Notes: generated from the letters alone by a model not told the origin. 64,000 nucleotides of DNA from Pseudorhizobium tarimense (GCF_022968135.1 NZ_JALJRA010000014.1:62001-126000); one strand, 5' to 3'; positions 22,619 through 33,119 are shown, numbered from the stretch's first letter. A program made the numbers and translations.

Positions 22619-22826
22619 ATGATCATGCCAATGCTGCGGGAAATCCGTGGCAAGATGCGTGAGATGCGCGGTGACATTCGGGTGCAGTTCGATGAGGTCC
22701 GGCAACGGTTGGACAAACTGAAAGCGGTACAATTCGCACGGCTCTGACGGCCGACACGATGATGTCGAAGTTCGTCACCGGCAATTACTGGAGCGCAAGG
22801 TCGAAGCGCTGATGAAGGCGAAGTAG
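22619..22826 (+). pseudogene. Remnant of a small coiled-coil protein gene
   Basis: An open frame 22619-22747 encodes 42 residues (MIMPMLREIRGKMREMRGDI, then VQFDEVRQRLDKLKA). After a stop, another frame continues with HRQLLERKVEALMKAK up to 22826. This resembles the short, charged, coiled-coil proteins common in rhizobia (LREIRxxMxxMRxDIxxxFxEVRxRLDxLE), but with the middle and end broken. No function is known. It fills part of the 398-base gap between pdhC and the SGNH hydrolase gene. Confidence 0.45.
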
Positions 22827-22882
22827 GTTCAAGACGAAAGCAGATTGCGCGGGGTCGCTGGAATGATTGGTACACGGCAGGC

Positions 22883-23521
22883 ATGAAGACCATCCTCTGC
22901 TTCGGCGATTCCCTCACCTGGGGCTACGACCCTGAAGGGCCCGGACGCCACCGGTTCGAGGACCGGTGGCCGACCGTACTTTCTGCCGCACTCGGTCCCG
23001 AAGTGAACGTCATTGCCGAGGGTCTGAATGGCCGCACCACCGGCTACGACGACCATCTGGCGGATTGCGACCGTAACGGTGTGAAGAACCTGCCGACGGT
23101 TCTCCACACCCAGATGCCGCTCGACCTCGTCATCATCATGCTCGGCACCAACGACATGAAGCCGGGGATTGCGGGCACTGCAATCGCCGCACGCCAGGGC
23201 ATCCAGCGTCTGGTCGCGCTGGTCCGCCACCACGAGTGGTCGTTCGACTATGATGCGCCAGACGTTTTGATCGTCTCGCCACCGCCACTCTGCGAGACGG
23301 CAGATCCGCTGTTTGCTGCCATGTTTGCCGGCGGCGTCGAACAGTCTCGGATGCTGGCGTCGCTCTACCGCGACCTTGCCGACGAGATGGGCTGCGGCTT
23401 CTATGATGCCGCGTCGGTAGCCACCACGACGCCGCTCGACGGGGTGCATCTTGATGCAGAGAATACGCGCGCACTGGGCCGCGGCCTGGAGCCGATCGTG
23501 CGCGTGATGCTCGGGGTGTAG
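22883..23521 (+). CDS. SGNH/GDSL-family hydrolase (arylesterase-like)
   Basis: 212-residue serine esterase/lipase fold. Block I is ILCFGDSLTWGYDP with nucleophile Ser10; block III is IMLGTNDMKPG; block V is DGVHLDAENTRALG with the catalytic Asp and His. There is no signal peptide, so it is probably cytoplasmic. It sits between pdhC and lpdA, as the lipolytic-enzyme gene does in Sinorhizobium. The natural substrate cannot be told from sequence; relatives act on short acyl esters. Confidence 0.85.
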   Translation: MKTILCFGDSLTWGYDPEGPGRHRFEDRWPTVLSAALGPEVNVIAEGLNGRTTGYDDHLADCDRNGVKNLPTVLHTQMPLDLVIIMLGTNDMKPGIAGTAIAARQGIQRLVALVRHHEWSFDYDAPDVLIVSPPPLCETADPLFAAMFAGGVEQSRMLASLYRDLADEMGCGFYDAASVATTTPLDGVHLDAENTRALGRGLEPIVRVMLGV

Positions 23522-23615
23522 CACGGTTCGAAACGGAGTTGAGCACGATCAAGGAATAAGAAGGCGGGTTCTTTAGGCCTCATCCTCATCAGTCCAGTGA
23601 CAAGAGGAGAAGACC

Positions 23616-23855
23616 ATGTCGAACACGCCGCACGAAATTCAGGAGGAATTTCCGGAATATATGGACAAGATGCACACGCTGAAGGTCAGCGATGAGCGTT
23701 TCGCCCAAGTGCTCGAGGATTACCGCGACGTCAATCGCGCCATCCATCGGGCCGAAACTGAAGTGGAGCCGGTCGCCGACCCGTATATCGAAGATATGCG
23801 CAAGCGGCGAATGGTTCTGAAGGACGAGATTTACGGGATGCTGACGCGCGCCTAA
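23616..23855 (+). CDS. DUF465 small coiled-coil protein
   Basis: 79 residues, highly charged and helical, matching the DUF465 (YdcH-like) pattern: a phenylalanine- and histidine-containing first helix (EEFPEYMDKMHTLK) followed by ERFAQVLEDYRDVNRAIHRAE and a C-terminal RRMVLKDEIYGML. ATG 23616 follows AAGAGGAGAAG. It lies between the SGNH gene and lpdA; function is unknown. Confidence 0.8.
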   Translation: MSNTPHEIQEEFPEYMDKMHTLKVSDERFAQVLEDYRDVNRAIHRAETEVEPVADPYIEDMRKRRMVLKDEIYGMLTRA

Positions 23856-23934
23856 TAGGACCGTGCCTTATCCCGCGGGAAATGGGACGGACCGCCGGTC
23901 CGTCCCGACCCGATGAAGAAGGAGATGAAGGCCC

Positions 23935-25380
23935 GTGTCCAACGCTTATGACGTCATCATCATCGGCTCCGGCCCCGGCGGCTATATCGCCGCCATTCGC
24001 GCAGCACAGCTTGGCATGAAGGTTGCCGTGGTCGAGCGCGAGCACCTTGCCGGCATCTGCTCCAACTGGGGCTGTATCCCCACCAAGGCGCTGCTCCGAA
24101 CCGCTGACGTCATGCACAGCGCCAGCCACGCGAAGGATTACGGCCTGACGCTCGAAGGCTCCATCAAGCCTGACATCAAGGCAATCGTCGCCCGCTCGCG
24201 CGGCATCGCTGCCCGCATGAACAACGGCGTCGGCTTCCTGTTCAAGAAGAACAAGGTTGATATCATCTGGGGCGAAGCGAAGATCACTAAGCCCGGCGAG
24301 ATCGTCGTCGGCAAGATTTCCAAGCCCATCGTCCAGCCGCAGGGCCCCGTGCCGAAGAACACGCTGGGGGAAGGCACCTATACCGCCAAGCACATCATCC
24401 TCGCCACCGGCGCGCGTCCTCGCGCTCTGCCCGGTATGGAGCCCGACGGCAAGCTGATCTGGACCTATTTCGAGGCGATGAAGCCGGAGGAAATGCCGAA
24501 GTCGCTGCTCGTCATGGGCTCGGGCGCGATCGGCATCGAGTTCGCCTCCTTCTACAGCACCATGGGCGTCGACGTGACCGTCGTCGAGATCATGAAGCAG
24601 GTCATGCCGGTGGAGGACGAGGAGATCTCGGCGCTGGCAAAGAAGCAATTCGACAAGCAGGGCATGAAGATCCTGCTCGAAGCCAAGGTTACGAAGGTGG
24701 AGAAGGGGGCAAACTCCGTCACCGCCCATGTCGAGACAAAGGACGGCAAGACGCAGGCAATCACCGCAGAGCGTATGATCTCCGCCGTCGGCGTCCAGGC
24801 CAATATCGAGAACATCGGGCTTGAGGCCGCCGGCGTGAAGACGGATCGCGGCTTCATCGTCATCGACGGCTACGGTAAGACGAACGTCCCCGGCATCTAT
24901 GCGATCGGTGACGTGGCCGGTCCGCCGCTGCTTGCCCACAAGGCGGAGCACGAGGCGGTCATCTGCGTCGAAAAGATCGCCGGCCTGCCGAACGTTCATC
25001 CGATGGACAAGCTGAAGATCCCGGGCTGCACCTACTGCCATCCGCAGGTTGCCTCCGTCGGCCTCACGGAAGCCAAGGCGAAGGAGCAGGGCAGGGATAT
25101 TCGCGTCGGTCGTTTCTCGTTTGCTGCCAACGGCAAGGCCGTGGCGCTTGGCGAGGACCAAGGGATGGTGAAGACCATCTTCGACAAGAAGACCGGCGAG
25201 CTCCTCGGTGCCCACATGGTCGGCGCCGAAGTCACCGAACTCATCCAGGGCTTCGTCGTCGCGATGAACCTGGAAACGACGGAAGAGGACCTGATCCACA
25301 CGATCTTCCCGCATCCGACCATTTCGGAGACGATGAAGGAAAGCGTGCTCGACGCTTATGGCCGTGTCCTCAACGCCTGA
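23935..25380 (+). CDS. lpdA: Dihydrolipoamide dehydrogenase (E3)
   Basis: Reoxidises the lipoyl groups of 2-oxoacid dehydrogenases with NAD+. 481 residues: FAD-binding GSGPGGYIAAIRAAQLG at the N-terminus, the redox disulfide CSNWGC (residues about 42-47), NAD-binding GSGAIGIEFASFY, second FAD contact IYAIGDVAG, and the C-terminal dimer domain with the active-site HPHPT-like segment (FPHPTISE). GTG start at 23935 preceded by AGGAGATG. Its location beside pdhABC suggests it serves pyruvate dehydrogenase. Confidence 0.95.
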   Translation: MSNAYDVIIIGSGPGGYIAAIRAAQLGMKVAVVEREHLAGICSNWGCIPTKALLRTADVMHSASHAKDYGLTLEGSIKPDIKAIVARSRGIAARMNNGVGFLFKKNKVDIIWGEAKITKPGEIVVGKISKPIVQPQGPVPKNTLGEGTYTAKHIILATGARPRALPGMEPDGKLIWTYFEAMKPEEMPKSLLVMGSGAIGIEFASFYSTMGVDVTVVEIMKQVMPVEDEEISALAKKQFDKQGMKILLEAKVTKVEKGANSVTAHVETKDGKTQAITAERMISAVGVQANIENIGLEAAGVKTDRGFIVIDGYGKTNVPGIYAIGDVAGPPLLAHKAEHEAVICVEKIAGLPNVHPMDKLKIPGCTYCHPQVASVGLTEAKAKEQGRDIRVGRFSFAANGKAVALGEDQGMVKTIFDKKTGELLGAHMVGAEVTELIQGFVVAMNLETTEEDLIHTIFPHPTISETMKESVLDAYGRVLNA

Positions 25381-25455
25381 TGTTCCGGTGGCGATGCGGG
25401 CTTGTTCCACGGCCCAGCATCGCCCACATGTGAAACTCGACCGGAGGGATGACGA

Positions 25456-25704
25456 ATGGAAGGCGTGGGTTGGTTTGCCGCAATCATCATCGGTGGCTTT
25501 GCGGGTTGGCTCGCAGGCAAGTTCATGGACATGCGCTACGGCCTGTTCATGGACATCTTCATCGGCATCGTGGGGGCGATCGTCGCAAGTGCCGCCTTCG
25601 AGAGCGCCGACATCCATGTCGCAGGCGGGTGGCTGGGTTTCCTGGTGACAGGTTTCATCGGCTCCTGCGTTCTGTTATTCCTCGCGAAAATCATCCGTCG
25701 TTGA
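25456..25704 (+). CDS. GlsB/YeaQ/YmgE-family small membrane protein
   Basis: 82 residues with three hydrophobic helices rich in glycine: IGGFAGWLAGKFMD, IFIGIVGAIVASAAF and GFLVTGFIGSCVLLFLAK. This is the pattern of the stress-associated small membrane family often labelled transglycosylase-associated protein; an enzymatic activity has not been established. ATG 25456 follows CGGAGGGATG. Lies between lpdA and lipA. Confidence 0.8.
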   Translation: MEGVGWFAAIIIGGFAGWLAGKFMDMRYGLFMDIFIGIVGAIVASAAFESADIHVAGGWLGFLVTGFIGSCVLLFLAKIIRR

Positions 25705-25739
25705 CGGAAAGCCGCCTCCGCGGCGAAGGCAGGTAATTG

Positions 25740-26714
25740 ATGGTCACCATCCTCGACAGAACGGCAACGGAAGAAGTCAAGCGCGTGCGGCATCCGGAAA
25801 AGGCGCACCGGCCGGACACCGAAGTGCTGCGCAAGCCGGAATGGATCCGCGTCAAGGCGCCCGTCTCGAAGGGCTACATGGAAACGCGCGAACTTGTGCG
25901 CTCGCACAAGCTCGTGACCGTCTGCGAGGAGGCCGGCTGCCCGAACATCGGCGAGTGCTGGGACAAGAAGCACGCAACCTTCATGATCATGGGCGAGATC
26001 TGCACCCGCGCCTGTGCCTTCTGCAACGTCACGACCGGACGGCCCAATGCGCTTGATCCGCTGGAGCCGGAGAATGTCGCAAAGGCGGTCCGGCAGATGG
26101 GCCTGTCGCACGTCGTCATCACCTCCGTCGATCGCGACGACCTCGACGATGGCGGCGCGGAGCACTTCGAGAAGGTCATCTGGGCGATCCGCGAAGCCTC
26201 GCCGACCACGACGATCGAGATCCTGACGCCGGACTTCCTAAAGAAGCCGGGCGCTCTCGAACGCGTCGTGGCCGCCAAGCCGGACGTCTTCAACCACAAT
26301 CTGGAAACTGTCCCCGGCAATTATCTCACGGTGCGTCCCGGCGCCCGCTACTTCCACTCCATCCGCCTCCTGCAGCGGGTGAAGGAACTCGATCCCACCA
26401 TGTTCACCAAGTCCGGCATCATGGTGGGCCTCGGCGAGGAGCGCAACGAGGTCTTGCAGCTGATGGACGACCTGCGCACCGCAGACGTCGACTTCCTGAC
26501 CATCGGCCAATACCTACAGCCGACCCGCAAGCACCACGCGGTGATGAAGTTCGTCACGCCAGAGGAGTTCAAATCCTACGAGACGGTCGCCTATACCAAG
26601 GGCTTCTTGATGGTGTCCTCCAGCCCGCTCACCCGCTCTTCCCACCACGCCGGCGACGACTTCGAGCGTCTGCGCGCAGCGCGGGAGCGGAAGGTTCTTC
26701 AGGCAGCAGAGTAG
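25740..26714 (+). CDS. lipA: Lipoyl synthase
   Basis: Radical-SAM enzyme inserting two sulfurs into protein-bound octanoyl groups to make the lipoyl cofactor used by PdhB, PdhC and GcvH in this window. 324 residues with the auxiliary cluster motif C-x4-C-x5-C ([12 protein letters not shown]), the radical-SAM motif C-x3-C-x2-C (CTRACAFC) and the C-terminal [12 protein letters not shown] serine motif. ATG 25740 is preferred over the adjoining TTG. Its place next to pdh/lpd genes fits its function. Confidence 0.96.
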   Translation: MVTILDRTATEEVKRVRHPEKAHRPDTEVLRKPEWIRVKAPVSKGYMETRELVRSHKLVTVCEEAGCPNIGECWDKKHATFMIMGEICTRACAFCNVTTGRPNALDPLEPENVAKAVRQMGLSHVVITSVDRDDLDDGGAEHFEKVIWAIREASPTTTIEILTPDFLKKPGALERVVAAKPDVFNHNLETVPGNYLTVRPGARYFHSIRLLQRVKELDPTMFTKSGIMVGLGEERNEVLQLMDDLRTADVDFLTIGQYLQPTRKHHAVMKFVTPEEFKSYETVAYTKGFLMVSSSPLTRSSHHAGDDFERLRAARERKVLQAAE

Positions 26715-26767
26715 TCAGACCAGCTTTCTTGCGCTACATCTGGAATTTCGAGTAGGATCACGCGCCG

Positions 26768-26875
26768 ATGATCATCGAAGCGCTTGCTGCCTACGAGTCG
26801 GCTATGCCTCTCCTCGAGCTTAAATCGCGGCGACAGATGCGCGAACTTCTTGATTCTCTTGGGCGGCAGGCTTAA
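26768..26875 (+). CDS. Possible 35-residue small protein, unrecognised
   Basis: ATG 26768 to TAA 26875 encodes a short helical peptide with a basic middle (LLELKSRRQMRELLDSL). No clear ribosome-binding site is seen and I recognise no family. It sits alone in the 170-base gap between lipA and the coq10-type gene. It could be a remnant or chance. Confidence 0.25.
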   Translation: MIIEALAAYESAMPLLELKSRRQMRELLDSLGRQA

Positions 26876-26884
26876 CTCCGCTCT

Positions 26885-27334
26885 ATGCCCAAGTTCGAGA
26901 CTCACCGCCCCGTCAAGCACTCTCCCGAGCAGATGTACGCCTTGGTTGCCGACGTGGAGAAGTATCCGCAATTCCTGCCGCTCTGCGAGGCGCTGACAAT
27001 CCGTTCCAGCAAGGAGCGCGACGGCAAGACGCTGCTGATCGCCGACATGACCGTAGGCTACAAGGCAATCCGCGAGACGTTTACCACGCAGGTGCTGCTG
27101 AACCCTGCAGAACTTGCCATCGACGTGAAGTACATCGAAGGCCCGTTCAAGTATCTAGACAATCGCTGGCGCTTCCGTCCCACGAGCGACGGCTCCGTCG
27201 TCGACTTTTTCATCGAATACGAGTTCAAGAGCCGGATCCTCGGCGCGTTAATGGGCTCTATGTTCGACCGCGCCTTCCGCACCTTTGCCGATGCCTTCGA
27301 AGCGCGCGCCGACAAGATCTACGCGCCGGCCTGA
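26885..27334 (+). CDS. Coq10/RatA-type START-domain protein
   Basis: 149 residues of the polyketide-cyclase/START-like fold: PEQMYALVADVEKYPQFLPLCEA at the N-terminus, a KYIEGPFKYLDNRWRF core, and a C-terminal helix (FDRAFRTFADAFEARA). The mitochondrial relative Coq10 binds ubiquinone for respiration, while E. coli RatA was reported to affect ribosome association; a ubiquinone role is the better guess here. The 3' end overlaps the convergent cinA-type gene by 16 bases. Confidence 0.82.
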   Translation: MPKFETHRPVKHSPEQMYALVADVEKYPQFLPLCEALTIRSSKERDGKTLLIADMTVGYKAIRETFTTQVLLNPAELAIDVKYIEGPFKYLDNRWRFRPTSDGSVVDFFIEYEFKSRILGALMGSMFDRAFRTFADAFEARADKIYAPA

Positions 27335-27825
27335 GACGCTTCCGCCAAGATCTCCAGTGCCGTGGCAACAGTCGCAAGTCGAACTTCGCTGCGGCCGATG
27401 TCGCCGTAGCGCATTTCGCGGTGACTGATCTCTCCCGCCCTGGACTTTACCGCCAGGTGCACGAGTCCTACCGGCTTCTCGGCGGAGCCTCCGGTCGGCC
27501 CGGCAATGCCGGTAACCGCCACCGCGACATTGGCCCGCGATCGGTAGAGCGCCGCATGCGCCATCTGCAGCGCCGTCTCCTTCGAAACGGCGCCGAATTC
27601 CGCCAACGTCGCCTTGGAAACGCCCAGCAGTTCCACCTTCGCCTCGTTCGTATAGGTGACGAAGCCACGGTCGACGACGGCGGAGGAACCGGAAATCTCC
27701 GTCAGCGCGCCTGCGATCAGTCCGCCCGTACAGGATTCGGCGGTGGAGAGCATCAGCCGTCGCGCCTTGTAGAGGGCGATGATCTTTGCCGCCTGCTCTT
27801 CGATTTCCGCCGGAAAGAGAGTCAT
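27319..27825 (-). CDS. CinA C-terminal-type nicotinamide-nucleotide amidohydrolase
   Basis: 168-residue stand-alone CinA C-terminal domain (PncC-like), which hydrolyses NMN to nicotinate mononucleotide in pyridine-nucleotide recycling. Diagnostic stretches: [33 protein letters not shown] and [12 protein letters not shown]. Its ATG overlaps the ispDF stop by 4 bases, so it is translated in the same minus-strand transcript. Overlaps the end of the convergent START-domain gene. Confidence 0.88.
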   Translation of the reverse strand: MTLFPAEIEEQAAKIIALYKARRLMLSTAESCTGGLIAGALTEISGSSAVVDRGFVTYTNEAKVELLGVSKATLAEFGAVSKETALQMAHAALYRSRANVAVAVTGIAGPTGGSAEKPVGLVHLAVKSRAGEISHREMRYGDIGRSEVRLATVATALEILAEASQAGA

Positions 27826-29009
27826 TCCACGTCGCCTTGGTAGCCGACGGTGGCGGTGGCGATGGCGGCAATGCCTTCGCGTCGGCCGACAAAGCCGATC
27901 GTCTCGTTGGTCGTCGCCTTGACCGAACAGCGGTCGAGGCTGATGCCGAGGATCTCGGCCATCCGCTCTCGCATTTCCTGCCGGTGCGGACCGACCTTTG
28001 GGGCCTCTGCGATCAGCGACACGTCAGCATTCATGATGGTCCCGCCGTGCGAGCGGACGATCTCTGCCGCCCGGGCGAGGAAGATCTTGGAGGGCGCGCC
28101 CTTCCACTGCGGATCGGACGGCGGAAAGTGGTCGCCGATATCTCCGGCCCCGCAGGTGGCAAGCAAAGCGTCGGTCAGCGCATGCAAGGCCACATCGGCG
28201 TCCGAATGCCCCTTCAGCTTCTGGTCGTGCGCGATGAAGACGCCGCACAGCGTCACGCCGTCGCCCGGCTCTAGCTGGTGCACGTCGTAGCCATTGCCGG
28301 TCCTGACATCCGGAAGGGCTGCCGCCGAAAGCTTCTGGTTCGCCATGATTAAATCTCGCTTCACTGTCAGTTTTACGTTGTCCGGTGACCCTTCCACCAG
28401 CGCCACCGCTATCCCCGCCCACTCCGCGATCGAACAGTCATCGGTGAAGTCATGACGGCCAGACGCAGCCGCTTTCTCATGAGCCTCCAGGATCGTTGCC
28501 AGGCGAAAGCTCTGCGGCGTCTGCGCCGCATAGAGGTCTTGGCGGGAAACCGTCTCCTGCACCTGGCCATGGCTGCCACGCTTCAGCGTGTCGGTAACGG
28601 GCAGGGCAGGCAGCACCGCATTTCTGCCGGCGCTTAGCTGTGAGGCGATTCGTTCCATAAGCGCTTGGTCAACGAAAGGCCGTGCGCCATCATGGATCAT
28701 GACATGCGTGGCGTCCGTCTGCGACAGGGCTCTCAAGCCGGATAGCACCGACTGCTGCCGGGTGCTTCCTCCCAAAGCCGTGGTGACGCGGTCCGCCGCA
28801 GCCACGCCTTCGATGGCCGCGGAAAACAGGCCCTGATCGTCCGGATGGATGACTACCACCACCCGCCCGCTCTTCTCCCAGTTCAGGAAGGCAGCAAGCG
28901 TGTGCGCAATCACCGGCTTCCCGCCGATCAGGCGATATTGCTTCGGCCCTTCCCTCGTGCCCGCGCGCTCGCCGCGGCCGGCAGCGACGATGACGATTCC
29001 GATGTTCAT
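27822..29009 (-). CDS. ispDF: Bifunctional IspD-IspF isoprenoid synthesis enzyme
   Basis: Fusion catalysing the third step (CTP to CDP-methylerythritol) and fifth step (cyclodiphosphate formation) of the MEP pathway. 395 residues. The IspD part (about 1-230) begins [13 protein letters not shown] and contains [13 protein letters not shown] and [11 protein letters not shown]. The IspF part (about 235-395) has [14 protein letters not shown] (metal Asp and His), [16 protein letters not shown] and [12 protein letters not shown]. The fusion is a known alphaproteobacterial arrangement. ATG 29009 is preferred to upstream frame extension. Confidence 0.95.
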   Translation of the reverse strand: MNIGIVIVAAGRGERAGTREGPKQYRLIGGKPVIAHTLAAFLNWEKSGRVVVVIHPDDQGLFSAAIEGVAAADRVTTALGGSTRQQSVLSGLRALSQTDATHVMIHDGARPFVDQALMERIASQLSAGRNAVLPALPVTDTLKRGSHGQVQETVSRQDLYAAQTPQSFRLATILEAHEKAAASGRHDFTDDCSIAEWAGIAVALVEGSPDNVKLTVKRDLIMANQKLSAAALPDVRTGNGYDVHQLEPGDGVTLCGVFIAHDQKLKGHSDADVALHALTDALLATCGAGDIGDHFPPSDPQWKGAPSKIFLARAAEIVRSHGGTIMNADVSLIAEAPKVGPHRQEMRERMAEILGISLDRCSVKATTNETIGFVGRREGIAAIATATVGYQGDVE

Positions 29010-29189
29010 GAATGAGCCACGACCCAAAGCTGTTGCTGACACAAAGAGTTGACAGTCGAGCACTATAGACTCACAACGCGTTTTGCCAGCCGCGCCCGGT
29101 CATCTTGTTTCGTTGCGATTGCTCTTGTGATCCACGAAAAGAGTGGCTAAAAATAGTGCAGTAACTGTACGTGCCCGAAAGATCACCAT

Positions 29190-30188
29190 TTGCTTATTCC
29201 GCATCTTGCCGAGCCGTTTAGCATCGGGCCGGTTGCCATCAGAAACAGAGTGATCCTGGCGCCGATGTCGGGAGTGACCGACTTGCCCTTCCGGGAGATT
29301 GCCTGGAAATGGGGCGCAGGTCTCGTCGTAACCGAAATGATCGCAAGCCGCGAGCTCGCGATGAGCCGGGGCGAATCCTGGGCACGGCTCAAGCGGGCAG
29401 GGTTGGGGCCGCACATGGTCCAGCTCGCGGGCCGCGAGCCGCACTGGATGGCTGAAGCAGCGCGGATCGCTGCCGACAACGGTGCGGATATCATCGATAT
29501 CAACATGGGCTGTCCTGCAAAAAAGGTTACCGGCGGCTATTCCGGCTCCGCCCTGATGCGCGATCCGGATCTGGCACTCTCCTTGATCGACGCGACGGTG
29601 AAGGCGGTGGGTGTCCCGGTGACGCTGAAGATGCGCCTGGGCTGGGACGAGAATTCGATCAACGCGCCGGAGATTGCGCGGCAAGCCGAGGAAGCTGGCA
29701 TCCAGCTCGTGACGATCCACGGTCGCACCCGCATGCAGTTCTATGAAGGCAGGGCGGACTGGGAGGCCATCCGGCAGGTGCGGGAGGCTGTTGCCATTCC
29801 ACTGATCGCCAACGGCGATGTTCAGTCGGAACGCGATGCGCAGGAGATCCTGATTCGCTCCGGCGCCGACGCCGTTATGATCGGCCGCGGTGCGCAGGGC
29901 AGGCCGTGGCACATCGGCACGATTGCTGGTCATCCCGCGCCGTCGCGGGGGATGCAGGTCCATATCGCCATCGAGCATTACGAAGCTATGCTCAGCTTCT
30001 ACGGCCTTGAGGCGGGGCTGCGTCACGCTCGCAAGCACCTTGGCTGGTATCTCGACCGTCTGGCGCCCGGCGTCTCGGGCGAGGCGAAGGCTGCGATCTA
30101 CCGCTCGGTTGAACCAGAAGACGTCATCCGCCTGATGGTGGAGGTGCTCGGCAGCGCGAGCGATGCTCCCGAAAGGAGGGCGGCATGA
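29190..30188 (+). CDS. dusB: tRNA-dihydrouridine synthase (NifR3 family)
   Basis: FMN enzyme reducing uridine to dihydrouridine in tRNA. 332 residues: TIM barrel with [28 protein letters not shown] (catalytic Cys), [11 protein letters not shown] and [13 protein letters not shown]. The first possible start is TTG 29190 with no clear ribosome-binding site. A GTG at 29171 in another frame encodes VPERSPF, which looks like the family's N-terminus, so the real start may be there with a frame problem. It overlaps ntrB by 4 bases; nifR3-ntrB-ntrC is the classic rhizobial operon. Confidence 0.9.
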   Translation: MLIPHLAEPFSIGPVAIRNRVILAPMSGVTDLPFREIAWKWGAGLVVTEMIASRELAMSRGESWARLKRAGLGPHMVQLAGREPHWMAEAARIAADNGADIIDINMGCPAKKVTGGYSGSALMRDPDLALSLIDATVKAVGVPVTLKMRLGWDENSINAPEIARQAEEAGIQLVTIHGRTRMQFYEGRADWEAIRQVREAVAIPLIANGDVQSERDAQEILIRSGADAVMIGRGAQGRPWHIGTIAGHPAPSRGMQVHIAIEHYEAMLSFYGLEAGLRHARKHLGWYLDRLAPGVSGEAKAAIYRSVEPEDVIRLMVEVLGSASDAPERRAA

Positions 30189-31330
30189 GCAAGTCGCAAT
30201 CCACGCACTCGGATGCCTTGGCGCTCGCAGTTCTCAACTCCGTTCAGAACCCGGTGATCCTTGTCGATCCGACAGGACATGTCGCCTTCGCCAACTGGGA
30301 GGCTGAGTCCTTCTTCGGGGCGAGTGCCGCGCAGCTTGCCCGTCACGAGATCTCGACACTGATCCCCTTCGGCAGCCCGCTTCTCGCGCTGATCGACCAG
30401 GTGCGGGAACGCAAGGCGCCGGTCAACGAATATCGCGTCGACTTGTCCTCGCCGCGTCTTGGTCAGGACAAGCTGGTTGATCTTTACGTCGCACCGGTGG
30501 CAAGCGAGCCAGGCTCCGTGGTCGTCGTCTTCCAGGAACGTTCGATGGCCGACAAGATCGACCGGCAGCTGACGCACCGCGCCGCCGCCCGCTCGGTCAC
30601 GGGCCTTGCCTCCATGCTGGCCCATGAGATCAAGAACCCGCTTTCGGGCATCCGCGGCGCCGCACAGCTGCTGGAGACGTCCGTGCCGGATGAGGATCGT
30701 GCCCTGACGCGCCTGATCTGCGATGAGACGGACCGGATTGTCTCCCTGGTTGACCGCATGGAGGTCTTTTCCGACGAGCGTCCGGTGGCCCGCCAGCCGA
30801 TCAACATCCATTCGGTCCTCGATCACGTGAAGGCGATCGCCAAAGCAGGCTTTGGCCGCGACATCAAGGTATCAGAAAACTACGACCCGTCGCTGCCGCC
30901 GGTGCATGCCAACCGTGACCAGCTGGTCCAGGTCTTCCTGAACCTGGTGAAGAACGCTGCCGAAGCGATCGCAGACCAGCCCGACGGCGAGATCATGCTG
31001 ACGACCGCCTATCGACCTGGCATCCGGCTGTCGGTGGCAGGCTCGCGCGAAAAGATCTCGCTGCCGCTGGAGTTCTGCGTCATCGACAACGGACCCGGCG
31101 TGCCTGCCGATCTGCTGCCGAACCTCTTTGACCCCTTCATCACCACAAAGACCAACGGGTCCGGACTCGGGTTGGCGCTGGTCGCCAAGATTATCGGCGC
31201 TCATGGCGGCATCGTCGAATGCGACAGCCAGAACCGCCGCACGATCTTCCGTGTCCTTATGCCGATGCACAAGGAGGCGCCCGCGGTCGAACCCGGTGCT
31301 GCCCATACCATCACAGGGAAAGCCAAATGA
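30185..31330 (+). CDS. ntrB: Nitrogen regulation sensor kinase NtrB
   Basis: Kinase/phosphatase controlling NtrC in response to PII proteins; cytoplasmic, no membrane segments. 381 residues: PAS domain (about 10-110, [20 protein letters not shown]), dimerisation domain with phospho-acceptor His147 ([15 protein letters not shown]), and ATPase domain with N-box [11 protein letters not shown]1 DNGPGVP and G2 [13 protein letters not shown] overlap with dusB upstream and with ntrC downstream shows tight coupling. Confidence 0.95.
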   Translation: MSKSQSTHSDALALAVLNSVQNPVILVDPTGHVAFANWEAESFFGASAAQLARHEISTLIPFGSPLLALIDQVRERKAPVNEYRVDLSSPRLGQDKLVDLYVAPVASEPGSVVVVFQERSMADKIDRQLTHRAAARSVTGLASMLAHEIKNPLSGIRGAAQLLETSVPDEDRALTRLICDETDRIVSLVDRMEVFSDERPVARQPINIHSVLDHVKAIAKAGFGRDIKVSENYDPSLPPVHANRDQLVQVFLNLVKNAAEAIADQPDGEIMLTTAYRPGIRLSVAGSREKISLPLEFCVIDNGPGVPADLLPNLFDPFITTKTNGSGLGLALVAKIIGAHGGIVECDSQNRRTIFRVLMPMHKEAPAVEPGAAHTITGKAK

Positions 31331-32778
31331 CTGCCACGATCCTTGTCGCCGACGACGACGCGGCCATCCGCACTGTGCTGAACCAGGCGCTCACGCGCGC
31401 CGGCTACGACGTCCGCATCACCTCCAACGCCGCCACACTGTGGCGCTGGGTGTCGGCGGGCGAGGGCGATCTCGTGGTCACCGACGTGGTGATGCCGGAC
31501 GAAAACGCCTTCGATCTTCTGCCACGGATCAAGAAGGCTCGGCCCGATCTGCCGGTTCTAGTCATGAGCGCGCAGAACACCTTCATGACTGCCATCAAGG
31601 CATCGGAAAAGGGCGCCTACGATTATCTTCCGAAGCCGTTCGATCTGACGGAGCTGATCGCCATCATCGGCCGTGCGCTGGCCGAACCGAAGAAGAAGCC
31701 CGCGCGCCTCGACGACGACACGCAGGATGGCATGCCACTGGTCGGCCGTTCCGCCGCCATGCAGGAGATCTACCGCGTTCTCGCCCGCCTGATGCAGACG
31801 GACCTGACCCTGATGATCACCGGCGAGTCCGGCACCGGCAAGGAACTCGTCGCCCGCGCGCTGCACGATTACGGCAAGCGCCGCAACGGGCCCTTCGTCG
31901 CCATCAACATGGCCGCGATCCCGCGTGACCTGATCGAGTCGGAGCTTTTCGGCCACGAGAAGGGCGCCTTCACCGGTGCGCAGTCGCGTTCCACCGGTCG
32001 TTTCGAGCAGGCGGAAGGCGGAACGCTCTTCCTCGACGAAATCGGCGACATGCCGATGGACGCCCAGACGCGGCTTCTGCGCGTCTTGCAGCAGGGTGAG
32101 TACACCACCGTCGGCGGACGCACCCCGATCCGCACCGATGTCCGCATCGTCGCCGCGACCAACAAGGACCTGAAGCAGCTCATCAACCAGGGCCTCTTCC
32201 GCGAGGACCTCTATTACCGCCTGAACGTCGTGCCGCTGCGTCTGCCGCCGCTGCGCGATCGCGCCGAAGACATTCCGGATCTCGTCCGTCACTTCATGCA
32301 GATGGGCGAGAAGGAAGGCCTCGACGTCAAGCGATTTGACAACGAGGCGCTGGACGCGATGAAGGCCTATGCCTGGCCGGGCAACGTCCGCGAACTGGAG
32401 AACCTCATGCGCCGTCTGATGGCGCTCTACCCGCAGGACGTCATCACCCGCGAGATCGTCGAAGCCGAACTGCGCTCCGACACACCCGATAGCCCGATCG
32501 ACAAGATGACACCGCGCAACGGTTCGCTCACGATCGCCCAGGCAGTTGAGGAAAACATGCGCAGCTATTTTGCCGGTTTCGGCGAGGGGCTGCCGCCGTC
32601 CGGGCTCTACGACCGGGTACTCCGCGAAATGGAGTACCCGCTGATCCTTGCCGCCCTGACGGCGACCCGCGGCAACCAGATCAAGGCAGCCGACCTCCTT
32701 GGCCTCAACCGCAACACCCTTCGCAAGAAGATCCGCGAGTTAGGCGTCTCCGTTTACCGCAGTTCGCGCAGCGCCTGA
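31327..32778 (+). CDS. ntrC: Nitrogen regulation response regulator NtrC
   Basis: Sigma-54-dependent activator of nitrogen assimilation genes. 483 residues: receiver domain (phospho-acceptor Asp53 in [10 protein letters not shown], Lys in YLPKPFD), AAA+ domain with Walker A GESGTGKE (166-173), the sigma-54 loop GAFTGA (213-218) and Walker [13 protein letters not shown], and a Fis-type helix-turn-helix at the C-terminus ([17 protein letters not shown]). ATG 31327 overlaps the ntrB stop. Confidence 0.96.
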   Translation: MTATILVADDDAAIRTVLNQALTRAGYDVRITSNAATLWRWVSAGEGDLVVTDVVMPDENAFDLLPRIKKARPDLPVLVMSAQNTFMTAIKASEKGAYDYLPKPFDLTELIAIIGRALAEPKKKPARLDDDTQDGMPLVGRSAAMQEIYRVLARLMQTDLTLMITGESGTGKELVARALHDYGKRRNGPFVAINMAAIPRDLIESELFGHEKGAFTGAQSRSTGRFEQAEGGTLFLDEIGDMPMDAQTRLLRVLQQGEYTTVGGRTPIRTDVRIVAATNKDLKQLINQGLFREDLYYRLNVVPLRLPPLRDRAEDIPDLVRHFMQMGEKEGLDVKRFDNEALDAMKAYAWPGNVRELENLMRRLMALYPQDVITREIVEAELRSDTPDSPIDKMTPRNGSLTIAQAVEENMRSYFAGFGEGLPPSGLYDRVLREMEYPLILAALTATRGNQIKAADLLGLNRNTLRKKIRELGVSVYRSSRSA

Positions 32779-32870
32779 TCGCGTTCCACCCGGTCGTCTC
32801 TTCTTTCGGAAAAGGGGAAGAGGAACATCCTGGCTTCTGTCGCCGTTCTGCGTGGCGAAGGAGACAGGCC

Positions 32871-33119
32871 ATGCCGACGAGGGAACAGGATTTCTACGGC
32901 GCCAAGCAGACCACGACCGAGTATGAAGGGCAGGAGCGCCCTGGCTCCCGCAGGGGCCGTTCACGATCACAGTGGGCGGTGACCGGCCTGGCGATCTTCC
33001 TCATCTGCATCTTCGTATGGGTCGCGCTGCGCCCTCCGGGAAGCACGGATCCCGCGCCGGCCGGAACGCCGGCAACGGGCATTGTTCGGGAGTCGGGCCC
33101 AACCAGCAACAACCCCTAG
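32871..33119 (+). CDS. Hypothetical small single-pass membrane protein
   Basis: 82 residues: a polar basic N-terminal segment (ERPGSRRGRSRSQW, about 22-35), one membrane helix (about 36-54, VTGLAIFLICIFVWVALR) and a Pro/Gly/Thr-rich tail. ATG 32871 follows GGAGACAGGCC. No family recognised. Located between ntrC and ntrY in plus orientation. Confidence 0.5.
   Translation: MPTREQDFYGAKQTTTEYEGQERPGSRRGRSRSQWAVTGLAIFLICIFVWVALRPPGSTDPAPAGTPATGIVRESGPTSNNP

Noticed and set aside
23731-25617. Minus-strand ORF of 628 codons opposite lpdA
   Set aside because: Shadow of lpdA; no recognisable domain and no ribosome-binding site.
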